Below, in pieces: positions 1-6,993 of a stretch of 16,728 bases of DNA. Every line of letters starts with the position of its first letter. Position 1 is the stretch's first letter. The stretch is from Actinomycetota bacterium (GTDB taxonomy: Bacteria; Actinomycetota; Thermoleophilia; UBA2241). Under the pieces are notes generated by a model. The model was not told the DNA's origin and did not search any database. It saw only the letters and a list, made by a program, of their open reading frames with translations. A program made the translations under genes and the position numbers. The stretch covers positions 21,436-38,163 of the forward strand of contig PLTW01000079.1 in assembly GCA_003164655.1 (NCBI GenBank). The letters are read 5' to 3'.

Positions 1-25
1 CGCCGCGGGCAGCCGCCCCGCGGCG
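1..25. terminator. GC-rich hairpin at left edge, possible terminator of a gene outside the window
   Basis: Bases 1-9 (CGCCGCGGG) pair perfectly with 17-25 (CCCGCGGCG) around a 7-base loop. No T-run follows, so this is a terminator-like stem rather than a textbook intrinsic terminator. It fits the end of a preceding gene to the left, because no coding sequence is convincing between here and 209. Confidence 0.4.
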
Positions 26-140
26 CCGATCACCCAGCCATCTTTCGGTGCCCGCCCGCGGCCGGCCGCGTCCCGTATCTGGCCAAACGTGCGGTGTACA
101 AGGGCACCTTCTCCTGTCTAATTCGGGTGCATGCATCCAC

Positions 141-169
141 TTGTTGGTCTCGCGCGCCGCGCATAGGTT
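141..169 (+). promoter_or_regulatory. Candidate sigma-70-type promoter for the catabolic operon
   Basis: TTGTTG (141-146) and TAGGTT (164-169) are separated by 17 bases, giving about 4/6 and 3/6 matches to the -35 and -10 consensus. The site lies 40 bases upstream of the first gene and downstream of the left-edge hairpin. A palindromic TGCATGCA sits just upstream at about 130 and could be an operator core. Both readings are weak pattern matches. Confidence 0.3.
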
Positions 170-208
170 CCGCTCACTTGAGCACCCGGTGGAGAGGAGC
201 AGCCCCAG

Positions 209-1066
209 ATGGCCGACGAGCGGTATGTCCACAACGCGACGGGTCGGCTGCGCAAGGTGCTGCTGTGCGCGCCCGACTACTTCAGCTTCCAACCCATCAA
301 CGAGATCACGCGCGGCGTGCTGGCCCGCGGCGAACAGCCCGACCTCTCGATCTTCCGGCGCGAGCACGACGAGCTGGTGCAGGCCTACCGCGACGCCGGC
401 GTCGAGGTCGTCCTCATCGAACCCGACCCTGGGCTGCCCTACATGGTCTACGCGCGCGACTTCGGCGCCTGTCTTGCCGAAGGCGTGCTGGTCGGCAGCT
501 TCAGAGAGCCCGTGCGTCAGGGCGAGGATCTGCTCTACGAGGCCAAGGTGCGGGCGCTCGGCATACCTGTCATCGGCAAGATCTTCCGCGGTTCGTTCGA
601 GGGCGGCGATTTCTGGCTGCTCGACAAGGCCACGGTCGTGCACGGCGTCGTGGCCCGCACCGATTGGGAGGGGCTGCGCTGTGCCCAGGAGATCCTCGAG
701 CCGCTCGGCTACACCGTGCGCGGCGTGCAGCTCGCCTCGCGCAATCTGCACCTCGACATGGCCTTCAACATCGTCGCTCCCGGCGTGGCCGTGTGCGCCG
801 TCGAGCAGATGCCCGAGTTCTTCCTGCGGGCGCTGCGCAAACGCGGCTTCGAGCTCATCGAGGTGAGCAGCGCCGGCGTCCTTGCCCACCACTGCAACAT
901 CCAGGCTTTGGGCGGCGACAGGGTCCTCACGTTCGCCGGCAACACGGCCGTCAACGACAAGCTGCGAGCGCTCGGTCTCGAGGTGATCGCCCCCGAGATC
1001 ACCGAGATCCTCAAGGGCGGCGGCGGGCCGCACTGCATGACCTTCCCGCTCCTGCGGGACGCCTGA
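209..1066 (+). CDS. Arginine deiminase/DDAH-superfamily guanidino-group hydrolase (compact form)
   Basis: Predicted cytosolic enzyme of the guanidino-modifying (pentein fold) superfamily, whose members attack a guanidinium carbon with a cysteine. The expected catalytic set is visible: an acidic motif FEGGD at residues 130-134 (E131, D134), HLDMAF at 181-186 (H181, D183), and a C-terminal GGGPHCMTFP with the nucleophile C276. RDF at 83-85 matches the substrate-binding Asp region. HxDxxF and GGPxCM resemble arginine deiminase, but at 285 aa the protein lacks that family's extra helical domain (about 400 aa) and is the size of dimethylarginine dimethylaminohydrolase. Start is ATG at 209, with GAGAGGAG at 191-198. 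It is the first gene of a long run and ends 4 bases before the nitrilase-type gene. The substrate is unknown. The product is probably a ureido (citrulline-like) compound if the enzyme is a deiminase, or citrulline plus an amine if it is DDAH-like. Confidence 0.85.
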   Translation: MADERYVHNATGRLRKVLLCAPDYFSFQPINEITRGVLARGEQPDLSIFRREHDELVQAYRDAGVEVVLIEPDPGLPYMVYARDFGACLAEGVLVGSFREPVRQGEDLLYEAKVRALGIPVIGKIFRGSFEGGDFWLLDKATVVHGVVARTDWEGLRCAQEILEPLGYTVRGVQLASRNLHLDMAFNIVAPGVAVCAVEQMPEFFLRALRKRGFELIEVSSAGVLAHHCNIQALGGDRVLTFAGNTAVNDKLRALGLEVIAPEITEILKGGGGPHCMTFPLLRDA

Positions 1067-1070
1067 GCGG

Positions 1071-1955
1071 GTGTGCCCGATGCCGCGATCGCACCCCTCA
1101 GCCATCGTCGCCGCGGGTGTGCAATTGCTCACCGTGACCGGCGACCCGGCGGCCAACGTGGCCAGGATCGCGCAACTGGGGCGCGAGCTCAAGGACGCTC
1201 ATCCGCAGCTCGCGCTGCTCGTCGCGCCCGAGCTTGCCGTGACCGGCTATTCGGCGGGTGAGCGCTTCGCCAATCTGGCCGAGCCCTGGCCCGACGGCGA
1301 CAGCCTGCGGACCCTGGCGGCCCTGGCTGCGGAGCTCGAAGTCGTGCTCGTCGCCGGCTACGCCGAAGCGACCGGCGCCCCCGGTCCGATCTATGACTCG
1401 GCGGCGGTGTTCGAGGCCGACGGGCGCCCGATCGCCTCGGTGCGCAAGAGCCACTGCCTCGACAGCGAGCGGCGCTTCTTTGCCGACGGCGACGAGCTGC
1501 CGTGCGTCGCGACCTCGCTGGGCCGGCTCGGCGTCATGGTCTGCTGGGACGCGGCCTTTCCCGAGGTGGCGCGCACGCATGCCCTCGCCGGCGCCGACCT
1601 GCTCGTGACGATCGGTGCCTGGGAGGACCCTCACGTGCGCGACTGGGAGCTCATCGCCGCTGCCCGGGCTTTCGACAACGTCACGCCGCTGGTGGCGGTC
1701 AACCGCGCCGGCCTCGACGGCGACGTCTCCTTCTCCGGCCAATCGCGGATCGTCGACTGTCTCGGCGTGACGGTGGCCGAGCTCGGCCCCGAGCCCGACG
1801 GACTGCTCGTCGGCACCGTCGATCTCGACGCGACGGGCGCGGTGAGAGCCGGTTACGGCTCACAGCTGCGCGACCGCCGGCCCGAGCTCTACGCAGCGGT
1901 CTGCGCGCCGGCGACGGCGCCGATCCGTCCGCCATCCTCTCCAGAAAGGAGCTAG
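1071..1955 (+). CDS. Nitrilase-superfamily carbon-nitrogen hydrolase
   Basis: The complete Glu-Lys-Cys triad of the nitrilase superfamily is present: E54 in APELAVTGY, K126 in VRKSHC, and C158 in VMVCWDAAFPE. The family hydrolyses amides, N-carbamoyl compounds or nitriles in the cytosol. The length of 294 aa is typical of amidase or N-carbamoyl-amine hydrolase branches. The gene begins 4 bases after the deiminase-type gene, which suggests translational coupling. GTG at 1071 and ATG at 1080 are both possible starts and neither has a clear Shine-Dalgarno. Next to a guanidine-hydrolysing enzyme, removal of a carbamoyl group to amine, CO2 and ammonia is attractive, as in the agmatine deiminase/N-carbamoylputrescine amidase pair. 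That role is inferred; omega-amidase or another amidase activity is equally compatible. The C-terminal tail (about 275-294) is Pro/Ala-rich and probably disordered. Confidence 0.85.
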   Translation: MCPMPRSHPSAIVAAGVQLLTVTGDPAANVARIAQLGRELKDAHPQLALLVAPELAVTGYSAGERFANLAEPWPDGDSLRTLAALAAELEVVLVAGYAEATGAPGPIYDSAAVFEADGRPIASVRKSHCLDSERRFFADGDELPCVATSLGRLGVMVCWDAAFPEVARTHALAGADLLVTIGAWEDPHVRDWELIAAARAFDNVTPLVAVNRAGLDGDVSFSGQSRIVDCLGVTVAELGPEPDGLLVGTVDLDATGAVRAGYGSQLRDRRPELYAAVCAPATAPIRPPSSPERS

Positions 1956-1958
1956 ACG

Positions 1959-2018
1959 GTGTTCCTGCACACGCAACGATTTGCGGTGAGCGAGAGGAGA
2001 GCTTGCGATGGCTTCTGA
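1959..2018 (+). CDS. Possible 19-residue leader peptide ahead of the NCS1 permease
   Basis: A GTG at 1959 sits 7 bases after a near-perfect Shine-Dalgarno AAAGGAG (1945-1951), which lies over the end of the nitrilase gene. It opens a frame of 19 codons (MFLHTQRFAV...) ending with TGA at 2016-2018, 11 bases inside the permease gene and out of frame with it. The permease has its own ribosome site, so this frame is not needed to start it. It may be a coupling or attenuation leader, or chance. No homology is recognised. Confidence 0.3.
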   Translation: MFLHTQRFAVSERRACDGF

Positions 2019-3480
2019 GACCGTGACCCCCCCTGCGCCGCGACGCATCCGCGGCATCGAGGAGCGTTCGATCGACTGGATACCCGACAGCGAACGCCAC
2101 GGCAAGGTGTGGCACCAGGGGCCGTTATGGTTCCTGGGCAACTTCCAGTACTTCACGATCCCGATCGGCTTCGTGGGCCCGGCCTTTGGCCTGTCCCTGT
2201 GGTGGACGATCTTCGCCGGAGCGACCGGCATTCTGGTCGGCACCGTGTTCATGGCTTTCCACGCCACCCAGGGTCCGGTGCTCGGGCTGCCGCAGATGAT
2301 CCAGTCGCGCGCGCAGTTCGGCTTTCGCGGCGTGATCGTCGCCCTGTTTGCCATGCTGTTCACCTACATGGCCTTCAATGTCGCCGACCAGGTACTGCTG
2401 GCCCAGGGTCTGCACGGCACGTTTGGCTGGAACGCCACGGCCGTCGCCATCGTGGCGACCGGCGGCGCTGCCCTGCTGGCGATCTACGGTTACGACTGGG
2501 TGCATCGCATCTTTCGCTGGTTGCTCTACATCTCGCTGCCACTGGTCACCATCATCACGATCGGGGTGATCACCGGTCACGCCGGCGGTGCCGCCAGCCA
2601 CACGCCGTCCGGCTTCAACTGGACCGGGTTCATGGCCCAGCTCTCCGCCGCCGCGGCGTACAACATCACCTACGCCGGCTATGTGTCCGACTACTCCCGC
2701 TACCTGCCGCGCGACACGGCCAGCGGCAGGGTCATCGCGTGGGTGTTCGCCGGTGCGGTGACGCCGGCGATCTGGCTGATCGCCCTGGGCGCCTGGCTGG
2801 CAGTCCGGCTGGGAGCGACCGACGGGCTCGTCGGTCTGCAGACGGCCGGCAACCATGTGTTCGGTCACCTGGGCACGGTGACCGCCTTCGTCTCGGCTTC
2901 GGCGCTGGCGGCGACGATGGGCATGAACGCCTACGGCGCCATGCTCACTGTTCTGGCCGGCGTCGACTCGTTTCGCAAGGTCTCGCCCACGCGGCGGGCG
3001 CGGGTGGTCACCATCCTCGTCCTGACGGTGATCTGGTTCGTGGTCGCCAAGTCGATCTCCACCAGTGCCGTGGGCGTCGTCGACACCGCCCTGACGCTCA
3101 TGCTGTACCTCCTGGTGCCGTGGACGACGACCAACCTGATCGACTTCTTCTTCGTGCGCCGGGGCCACTACTCGATCGTCGACATCTTCAAGCCGAACGG
3201 CATCTACGGCGTATGGTCGCCACGCGGGCTGCTGGCCTACGGCATCGGCTTCGCCGCCGAGATCCCGTTCATGGTGCTGCTCAACCTCGTCACCCTGAAG
3301 AGCTACTACACCGGCCCGTTTGCCAAGGACCTGAACAGTGTCGACATCTCCTGGATCGTCGGTGTCGTGGTGACGGGGATCGCCTACTGGATCCTGACCC
3401 GCAATCTCGACGTCGAGGCCGAACGGTCCGCGATCGCGCAGAGCGACCGCGAACTGCATCGGGCGGAAGTCGTCAGTTGA
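2008..3480 (+). CDS. NCS1-family nucleobase/hydantoin-type cation symporter
   Basis: Integral membrane permease of the nucleobase:cation symporter-1 family (cytosine, uracil, allantoin, hydantoin and thiamine-type substrates). The protein has 490 aa with about 12 hydrophobic segments. Family signatures are GPVLGLPQMIQSRAQFG at residues 89-105, in the TM2-TM3 region, and YAGYVSDYSRYLP at about 223-235, matching the SDYxRY motif. The hydrophilic N-terminus with IDWIPDSERHG is typical of the family. Start is ATG at 2008, with GAGAGGAG at 1992-1999. The gene follows the nitrilase gene by 52 bases. Its presence suggests that the locus handles a small nitrogen heterocycle or cyclic ureide. Sequence alone does not separate cytosine from hydantoin or allantoin. 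Confidence 0.9.
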   Translation: MASETVTPPAPRRIRGIEERSIDWIPDSERHGKVWHQGPLWFLGNFQYFTIPIGFVGPAFGLSLWWTIFAGATGILVGTVFMAFHATQGPVLGLPQMIQSRAQFGFRGVIVALFAMLFTYMAFNVADQVLLAQGLHGTFGWNATAVAIVATGGAALLAIYGYDWVHRIFRWLLYISLPLVTIITIGVITGHAGGAASHTPSGFNWTGFMAQLSAAAAYNITYAGYVSDYSRYLPRDTASGRVIAWVFAGAVTPAIWLIALGAWLAVRLGATDGLVGLQTAGNHVFGHLGTVTAFVSASALAATMGMNAYGAMLTVLAGVDSFRKVSPTRRARVVTILVLTVIWFVVAKSISTSAVGVVDTALTLMLYLLVPWTTTNLIDFFFVRRGHYSIVDIFKPNGIYGVWSPRGLLAYGIGFAAEIPFMVLLNLVTLKSYYTGPFAKDLNSVDISWIVGVVVTGIAYWILTRNLDVEAERSAIAQSDRELHRAEVVS

Positions 3481-3497
3481 ACGCGGGCGTGCGGTCG

Positions 3498-3533
3498 ATG
3501 ACGAACATGCCGGCCCGCGTCGCGGCGCCATGA
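3498..3533 (+). other. 11-codon mini-ORF with ATGA overlap into the first cyclase gene
   Basis: ATG at 3498 opens the frame MTNMPARVAAP, which stops with TGA at 3531-3533 overlapping the ATG (3530) of the next gene. That gene lacks a recognisable Shine-Dalgarno, so termination-reinitiation from this mini-ORF could deliver ribosomes to it. The mini-ORF's own ribosome site is weak and chance cannot be excluded. Confidence 0.25.
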
Positions 3534-4165
3534 CGCGTTTCGTCGAGCTGTCTCACACCCTCGAAACGGGCATGCCCGTGTTTCCGGGCGACCCCGAGGT
3601 GCGCCTTGACGACGCCGCGCAAGATGACCCCTGGCGGGTGCTGCGCCTCTCGCTGGGCAGCCACAGCGGCACCCACGTCGATGCCGCCCGGCACTTCGTG
3701 CCGGGCGGCTCCACCATCGATCGGTACCCCATCGAGCGCTTCGTCGTGCAAGCCGTGGTCGCCCGGGTGGCGGCCGGCGAGGACGAGGAGATCGGCCCGG
3801 CGGCGCTGGCCGGAGCCTTGGCCGCCCTTCCGCCGGGCGGCGCGGTGCTGCTCGACACGGGCTGGGACGTGCATTGGGGTGCCGCGGCCATGCTTCGTCA
3901 CCCCTGCCTTGGGGTCGCGGCCTGTGAGCGGCTCGTCGCCGCGGGGATCGGCCTGGTCGGCACCAATGCGCTCAACGTCGACAGCACGGCGCGGGGTACC
4001 ACTCACGCCCACGAGATCCTGCTCGGTCACGACGTGCTCATCGTCGAGAACCTCACCAACCTGTCGCGGCTCCCTGCGGGGCAGGTGGTCCGCTGTGCCT
4101 TCGTACCACTCAAGCTGGCCGCGGGCGACGGCTCTCCTGTCAGGGCCTACGCCTGGACTGTGTGA
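3530..4165 (+). CDS. Metal-dependent cyclase-family hydrolase (kynurenine formamidase/isatin hydrolase-like), paralog 1
   Basis: A 211-aa protein of the 'cyclase' (PF04199) family, metal-dependent hydrolases of amides or cyclic amides such as N-formylkynurenine and isatin. The N-terminal ELSHTLETGMPVFPGDP matches the family opening. The metal-binding block HSGTHVDAARH lies at residues 45-55, with H45, H49, D51 and H55 all kept; the usual Pro after Asp-Ala is replaced by Ala. LLDTGWD follows at about 108. Start is ATG at 3530, overlapping the stop of a mini-ORF (ATGA). It lies between the two permease genes, 49 bases after the NCS1 permease. Predicted cytosolic. The likely role is opening a cyclic amide or cleaving an acylated or ureido intermediate. 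A narrow substrate call such as kynB is not justified because no tryptophan-pathway genes are near. Confidence 0.85.
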   Translation: MTRFVELSHTLETGMPVFPGDPEVRLDDAAQDDPWRVLRLSLGSHSGTHVDAARHFVPGGSTIDRYPIERFVVQAVVARVAAGEDEEIGPAALAGALAALPPGGAVLLDTGWDVHWGAAAMLRHPCLGVAACERLVAAGIGLVGTNALNVDSTARGTTHAHEILLGHDVLIVENLTNLSRLPAGQVVRCAFVPLKLAAGDGSPVRAYAWTV

Positions 4166-4215
4166 GCGAGGAGGTCGCGCGACTGTCGTAGCTGCTGCTG
4201 CCCGCGTGTCGGCAT

Positions 4216-4231
4216 GCTGCCCGCGGGCGGC
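4216..4231 (+). terminator. Hairpin in the 113-base gap after cyclase 1
   Basis: GCTGCCCGCGGGCGGC is a 16-base inverted repeat with one G:T pair, followed by a pyrimidine-rich stretch (tccgttcttctgtcct). It could be a weak terminator or attenuator separating the upstream enzymes from the APC permease gene. There is no pure T-run, and no clear promoter is visible after it. Confidence 0.3.
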
Positions 4232-4278
4232 TCCGTTCTTCTGTCCTACAACCAACGGCACCGCAAGGGGGTTCGACC

Positions 4279-5889
4279 GTGGCGTCCACCGCCGACAAGA
4301 AGCCAGAGGTCTTCGTACGCAAGGCCAGCGGCCTGATCCGCACGGCCGGCACGCTGGATGTGCTCGCCTACAACATCAACTTCACCAGCATCGGCTTGCT
4401 GCTGCTGTTCCTCTTTTTGTTCGGGCCGGCGTTCTATCCGGGCGCGAGCCTGCCGTGGTCGGCGGTGATCTGCACCCTGCTGATCCTGCCGCTGGCCATG
4501 GTCTACGGTTATCTGGCCTCGGCGATGCCGCGCTCCGGCGGCGACTACGTCTACGTGAGCCGCGTGCTGGGGCCCGCCCTGGGCATGATGTCCAACTGGA
4601 ACATGACCATGTGGTGGTTCTTCTACGGTGGCGTGCCGAGCGCGTTCCTGGCGCGCTACGGCCTGGCGCCGTTCTTTCGCACCATGGGCATCTACACCGG
4701 CAACACGACGCTCACGAGCGTCGGTAACTGGTTCACGACCAAGGCCGGCACCTTTATTCTGGGCACCTGCCTCATCATTCTGCTGATCGTGGTCTTTGCG
4801 ATCGGCACCAAGACCTACTTCAAGATCCAGAACATCCTCATCCTGTTCGCCGTGGCCAGCACTGTGCTGACCGTCGCCGTGTTCGTCGGCAAGGTGCCGC
4901 TCGACAGCATTCACGCCTTCAACGTGCACATGCGGGCCGTCTCGGGCAAGGCCGTGCCCTCGGCCTACGTGGCGCAGTCGGCCAAGGCGGCGGGCTACAC
5001 GGGGCTCTCGCACTTCTCGATGTACTGGACGCTGCTGGTGATGACCTGGGTGTACTTGAACCTGTCGTTCATGAGCTCGTCGGCGTACATCGGCAGCGAG
5101 GTCAAAGACGCCCGCCGGCTGCAGCTCTGGTCGATGCCGGCGACGCTGTTCATCGTGGGCGGCGGCGTGCTCGTCAGCGTCCTGGTGATCGATCACGCGG
5201 TCGGCTACAACTTTCTCGCGCAACTCGGCTGGGCCGACCCGTCGGGCCTGGGCTTCAACTCGGCGCCGACCTTCACCGAGCTGGCGTCGTTCATGGCCAA
5301 CAACATCGTGATCGCCTTCCTCATTCTGTTCGGCTTCATCTTCTGGAGCTACGCGTGGCTGCCGGGCCAGCTTCTGAACGGCTCGCGCAATATCTTCGCC
5401 TACGCCATCGACGGTCTGCTGCCGAGCTGGTTCAAGCAGGTCAACAACAAGACCTACACGCCGATCAACGCCCTCATGACCATGGGCGCCGCGAGCATCG
5501 TCGCCCTGGGCATCTACGTGTTCACCAGCCTGTTCGCCACCCTGGTGGGCATCTTCGGCTTCATCCTGAGCTTCCTGCTGATCTCGCTCTCGGCGGCGCT
5601 GCTGCCCTACCGGCTGCCCGACGTCTTCGAGACCTCGGCGGTCAACCAGCGCATCGGGCGCGTGCCGCTCATCACCATCATCGGGATCGCCAGCTTCATC
5701 GCCCAGGCGTTCATGGCCTGGGTGTTCCTGCGCGACCCGAGCGCCGGGCTGCGCGGCCACCCCGGCATGATCGTCTTCAACGTCGTCGTCTTTCTGAGCG
5801 GCCTGGTCGTGTACTACATCGCCAAGTTCGTGCAGCGCAGCCGCGGCGTCGATGTGGCGCTCAGCTTCAAGCAGGTGCCCGAAGAGTGA
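4279..5889 (+). CDS. APC-superfamily amino acid/amine permease
   Basis: Integral membrane transporter of 536 aa with about 12-13 hydrophobic segments. The diagnostic APC block SAMPRSGGDYVYVSR lies at residues 81-95 between predicted TM2 and TM3, and an unwound-helix-like GTLDVLAYNINFTSIG occurs near residues 24-39 in TM1. The length is at the upper end for APC-family amino acid permeases, partly because of a longer extracytoplasmic stretch at about 215-250. GTG start at 4279, preceded by AAGGGGG at 4265-4271. It sits 113 bases after the first cyclase gene and 25 bases before the metallophosphoesterase start. The probable role is uptake of the amino-acid-like or amine substrate, or exchange of substrate for product as in arginine/ornithine and agmatine/putrescine antiporters. 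Substrate cannot be assigned. Confidence 0.88.
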   Translation: MASTADKKPEVFVRKASGLIRTAGTLDVLAYNINFTSIGLLLLFLFLFGPAFYPGASLPWSAVICTLLILPLAMVYGYLASAMPRSGGDYVYVSRVLGPALGMMSNWNMTMWWFFYGGVPSAFLARYGLAPFFRTMGIYTGNTTLTSVGNWFTTKAGTFILGTCLIILLIVVFAIGTKTYFKIQNILILFAVASTVLTVAVFVGKVPLDSIHAFNVHMRAVSGKAVPSAYVAQSAKAAGYTGLSHFSMYWTLLVMTWVYLNLSFMSSSAYIGSEVKDARRLQLWSMPATLFIVGGGVLVSVLVIDHAVGYNFLAQLGWADPSGLGFNSAPTFTELASFMANNIVIAFLILFGFIFWSYAWLPGQLLNGSRNIFAYAIDGLLPSWFKQVNNKTYTPINALMTMGAASIVALGIYVFTSLFATLVGIFGFILSFLLISLSAALLPYRLPDVFETSAVNQRIGRVPLITIIGIASFIAQAFMAWVFLRDPSAGLRGHPGMIVFNVVVFLSGLVVYYIAKFVQRSRGVDVALSFKQVPEE

Positions 5890-5914
5890 CCGGCGCCTGA
5901 CGAAAGGAACCCGC

Positions 5915-6913
5915 ATGCCTCTGTTCGGCAAAAAGGAGAAGGGCAGGACCACGAAGCTCTTCTTCGTGACCGATGTCCACGGCTCCGAGACGACGTTTCG
6001 CAAGTTCGTGAACTCCGGCAAGTTCTACGGCGTCGACGTCCTCATACTGGGCGGCGACATCGCCGGCAAGATCGTCGTGCCCATCCTCGACCTCGGCGGC
6101 GGCCACTACCGCGCCACCATCCAGTCGCTGACTCAGGAGCTCGAGGGCAGCGCGGCGATCGCTGAGTTCGAAAAGCGCGCCGGCAAGCTCGGTCAGTACA
6201 CGGCGATCGTCTCGCCCGACGAATACGACGCCCTGAAGGCGGACCCCGAGAAGGTGGACGAGCTCTACCATCGGCTGGCCGTCGAGCGCCTCGGGGCGTG
6301 GGTTCGCCTGGCCGAGGAGCGGCTGGCCGGCACCGGCATCAGGTGCTACATCACCGGCGGCAACGACGACTCGGTCGACGTGCTCGCCGCGATCGAGCGC
6401 GAGGCCGGGGAGGCCGTGGTCAACTGCGAGGACAAGATCGTCGCCATCGACGACGACGGTCACACGATGGTCAGCCTCGGCCTCAGCAACCCGACGCCCT
6501 GGAACACGCCGCGCGAGGTGCCCGACGAAGAGCTGCACACGCACATCGAGCGCATCGTGGCCGGCATCGACGACTTCAGCCGCGTGATCTTCAACTTCCA
6601 CGCGCCGCCCAAGGACAGCAGCCTCGACACGGCCGCCGAGCTCGACTGGTCGACCGACCCGCCCAAGGTCATCACCTCGGGCGGCACGCCGGTGATGTAC
6701 GGGGCGGGCAGCGCCGCGGTGCGTGAGGCCATCGAGAAGTACCAGCCGCTGCTGTCGCTGCACGGCCACATTCACGAGTCGCGCGGCCAGATGCCGATCG
6801 GCCGGACCGTGGCGGTGAACCCGGGCAGCGAATACGGCGAGGGCCTGCTGCGCGGCGCCATCGTCACGCTGGCCGGCGACAAGGTCGCGACGGTGCAGCT
6901 GACGTCCGGCTGA
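5915..6913 (+). CDS. Calcineurin-like metallophosphoesterase
   Basis: All core metal motifs are present in a 332-aa protein: DVH at residues 20-22, GGD at 46-48, GGNDD at 148-152 (the GNHD position with Asp replacing His), a lone H229 in FNFHAPP, and GHIH at 284-287 in LHGHIH. The ATG at 5915 is chosen because GAAAGGA lies at 5902-5908. The frame also stays open upstream to 5852, but that would overlap the permease and add an unrelated 21 residues. The family is broad: phosphatases, nucleotidases and phosphodiesterases. GNDD in place of GNHD removes the usual proton-donor His, which argues for a non-canonical substrate or mechanism. It is cytosolic, with no signal peptide. Its place between a permease and a transcarbamylase suggests a role in the pathway, but no substrate can be named. 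Confidence 0.85.
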   Translation: MPLFGKKEKGRTTKLFFVTDVHGSETTFRKFVNSGKFYGVDVLILGGDIAGKIVVPILDLGGGHYRATIQSLTQELEGSAAIAEFEKRAGKLGQYTAIVSPDEYDALKADPEKVDELYHRLAVERLGAWVRLAEERLAGTGIRCYITGGNDDSVDVLAAIEREAGEAVVNCEDKIVAIDDDGHTMVSLGLSNPTPWNTPREVPDEELHTHIERIVAGIDDFSRVIFNFHAPPKDSSLDTAAELDWSTDPPKVITSGGTPVMYGAGSAAVREAIEKYQPLLSLHGHIHESRGQMPIGRTVAVNPGSEYGEGLLRGAIVTLAGDKVATVQLTSG

Positions 6914-6928
6914 CCAGCGTCGATCTCT

Positions 6929-6962
6929 CCGGGGCGGCGGCCGCGCGCGGCCGCCGCCCCGG
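6929..6962. terminator. Perfect 34-base GC palindrome between metallophosphoesterase and transcarbamylase genes
   Basis: Bases 6929-6962 equal their own reverse complement exactly: the arm CCGGGGCGGCGGCCGC is followed by GC and then the matching arm. The single strand would form a very stable stem. No T-run follows. It may act as a bidirectional terminator, an RNA-stabilising processing hairpin, or a protein-binding palindrome. It divides the region-1 gene run into two parts. Confidence 0.5.
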
Positions 6963-6979
6963 CGTCACGAAAAGCGATC

Positions 6980-6993
6980 GAGAGGAGCCTCTC
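6980..6993 (+). promoter_or_regulatory. Ribosome binding site inside a short hairpin abutting the start codon
   Basis: GAGAGGAGCCTCTC is a perfect 14-base inverted repeat containing the Shine-Dalgarno (GAGAGGAG, 6980-6987) and ending directly before ATG 6994. Folded with a GAGC loop, five pairs would hide the ribosome site, so it may tune translation of the transcarbamylase gene. The short stem makes the effect uncertain. Confidence 0.35.

Noticed and set aside
5852..5914. 21-codon upstream extension of the metallophosphoesterase
   Set aside because: It overlaps the permease gene, and ATG 5915 has a proper ribosome site followed by the family-like N-terminus.
4246..6021. A 591-codon open frame on the minus strand opposite the APC permease, and similar long frames opposite other genes (2125-3531, 10329-12068)
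   Set aside because: They are antisense to clearly homologous genes, are low-complexity His/Arg/Asp/Gln-rich, and show no family motif. Long spurious frames are normal at this GC content.
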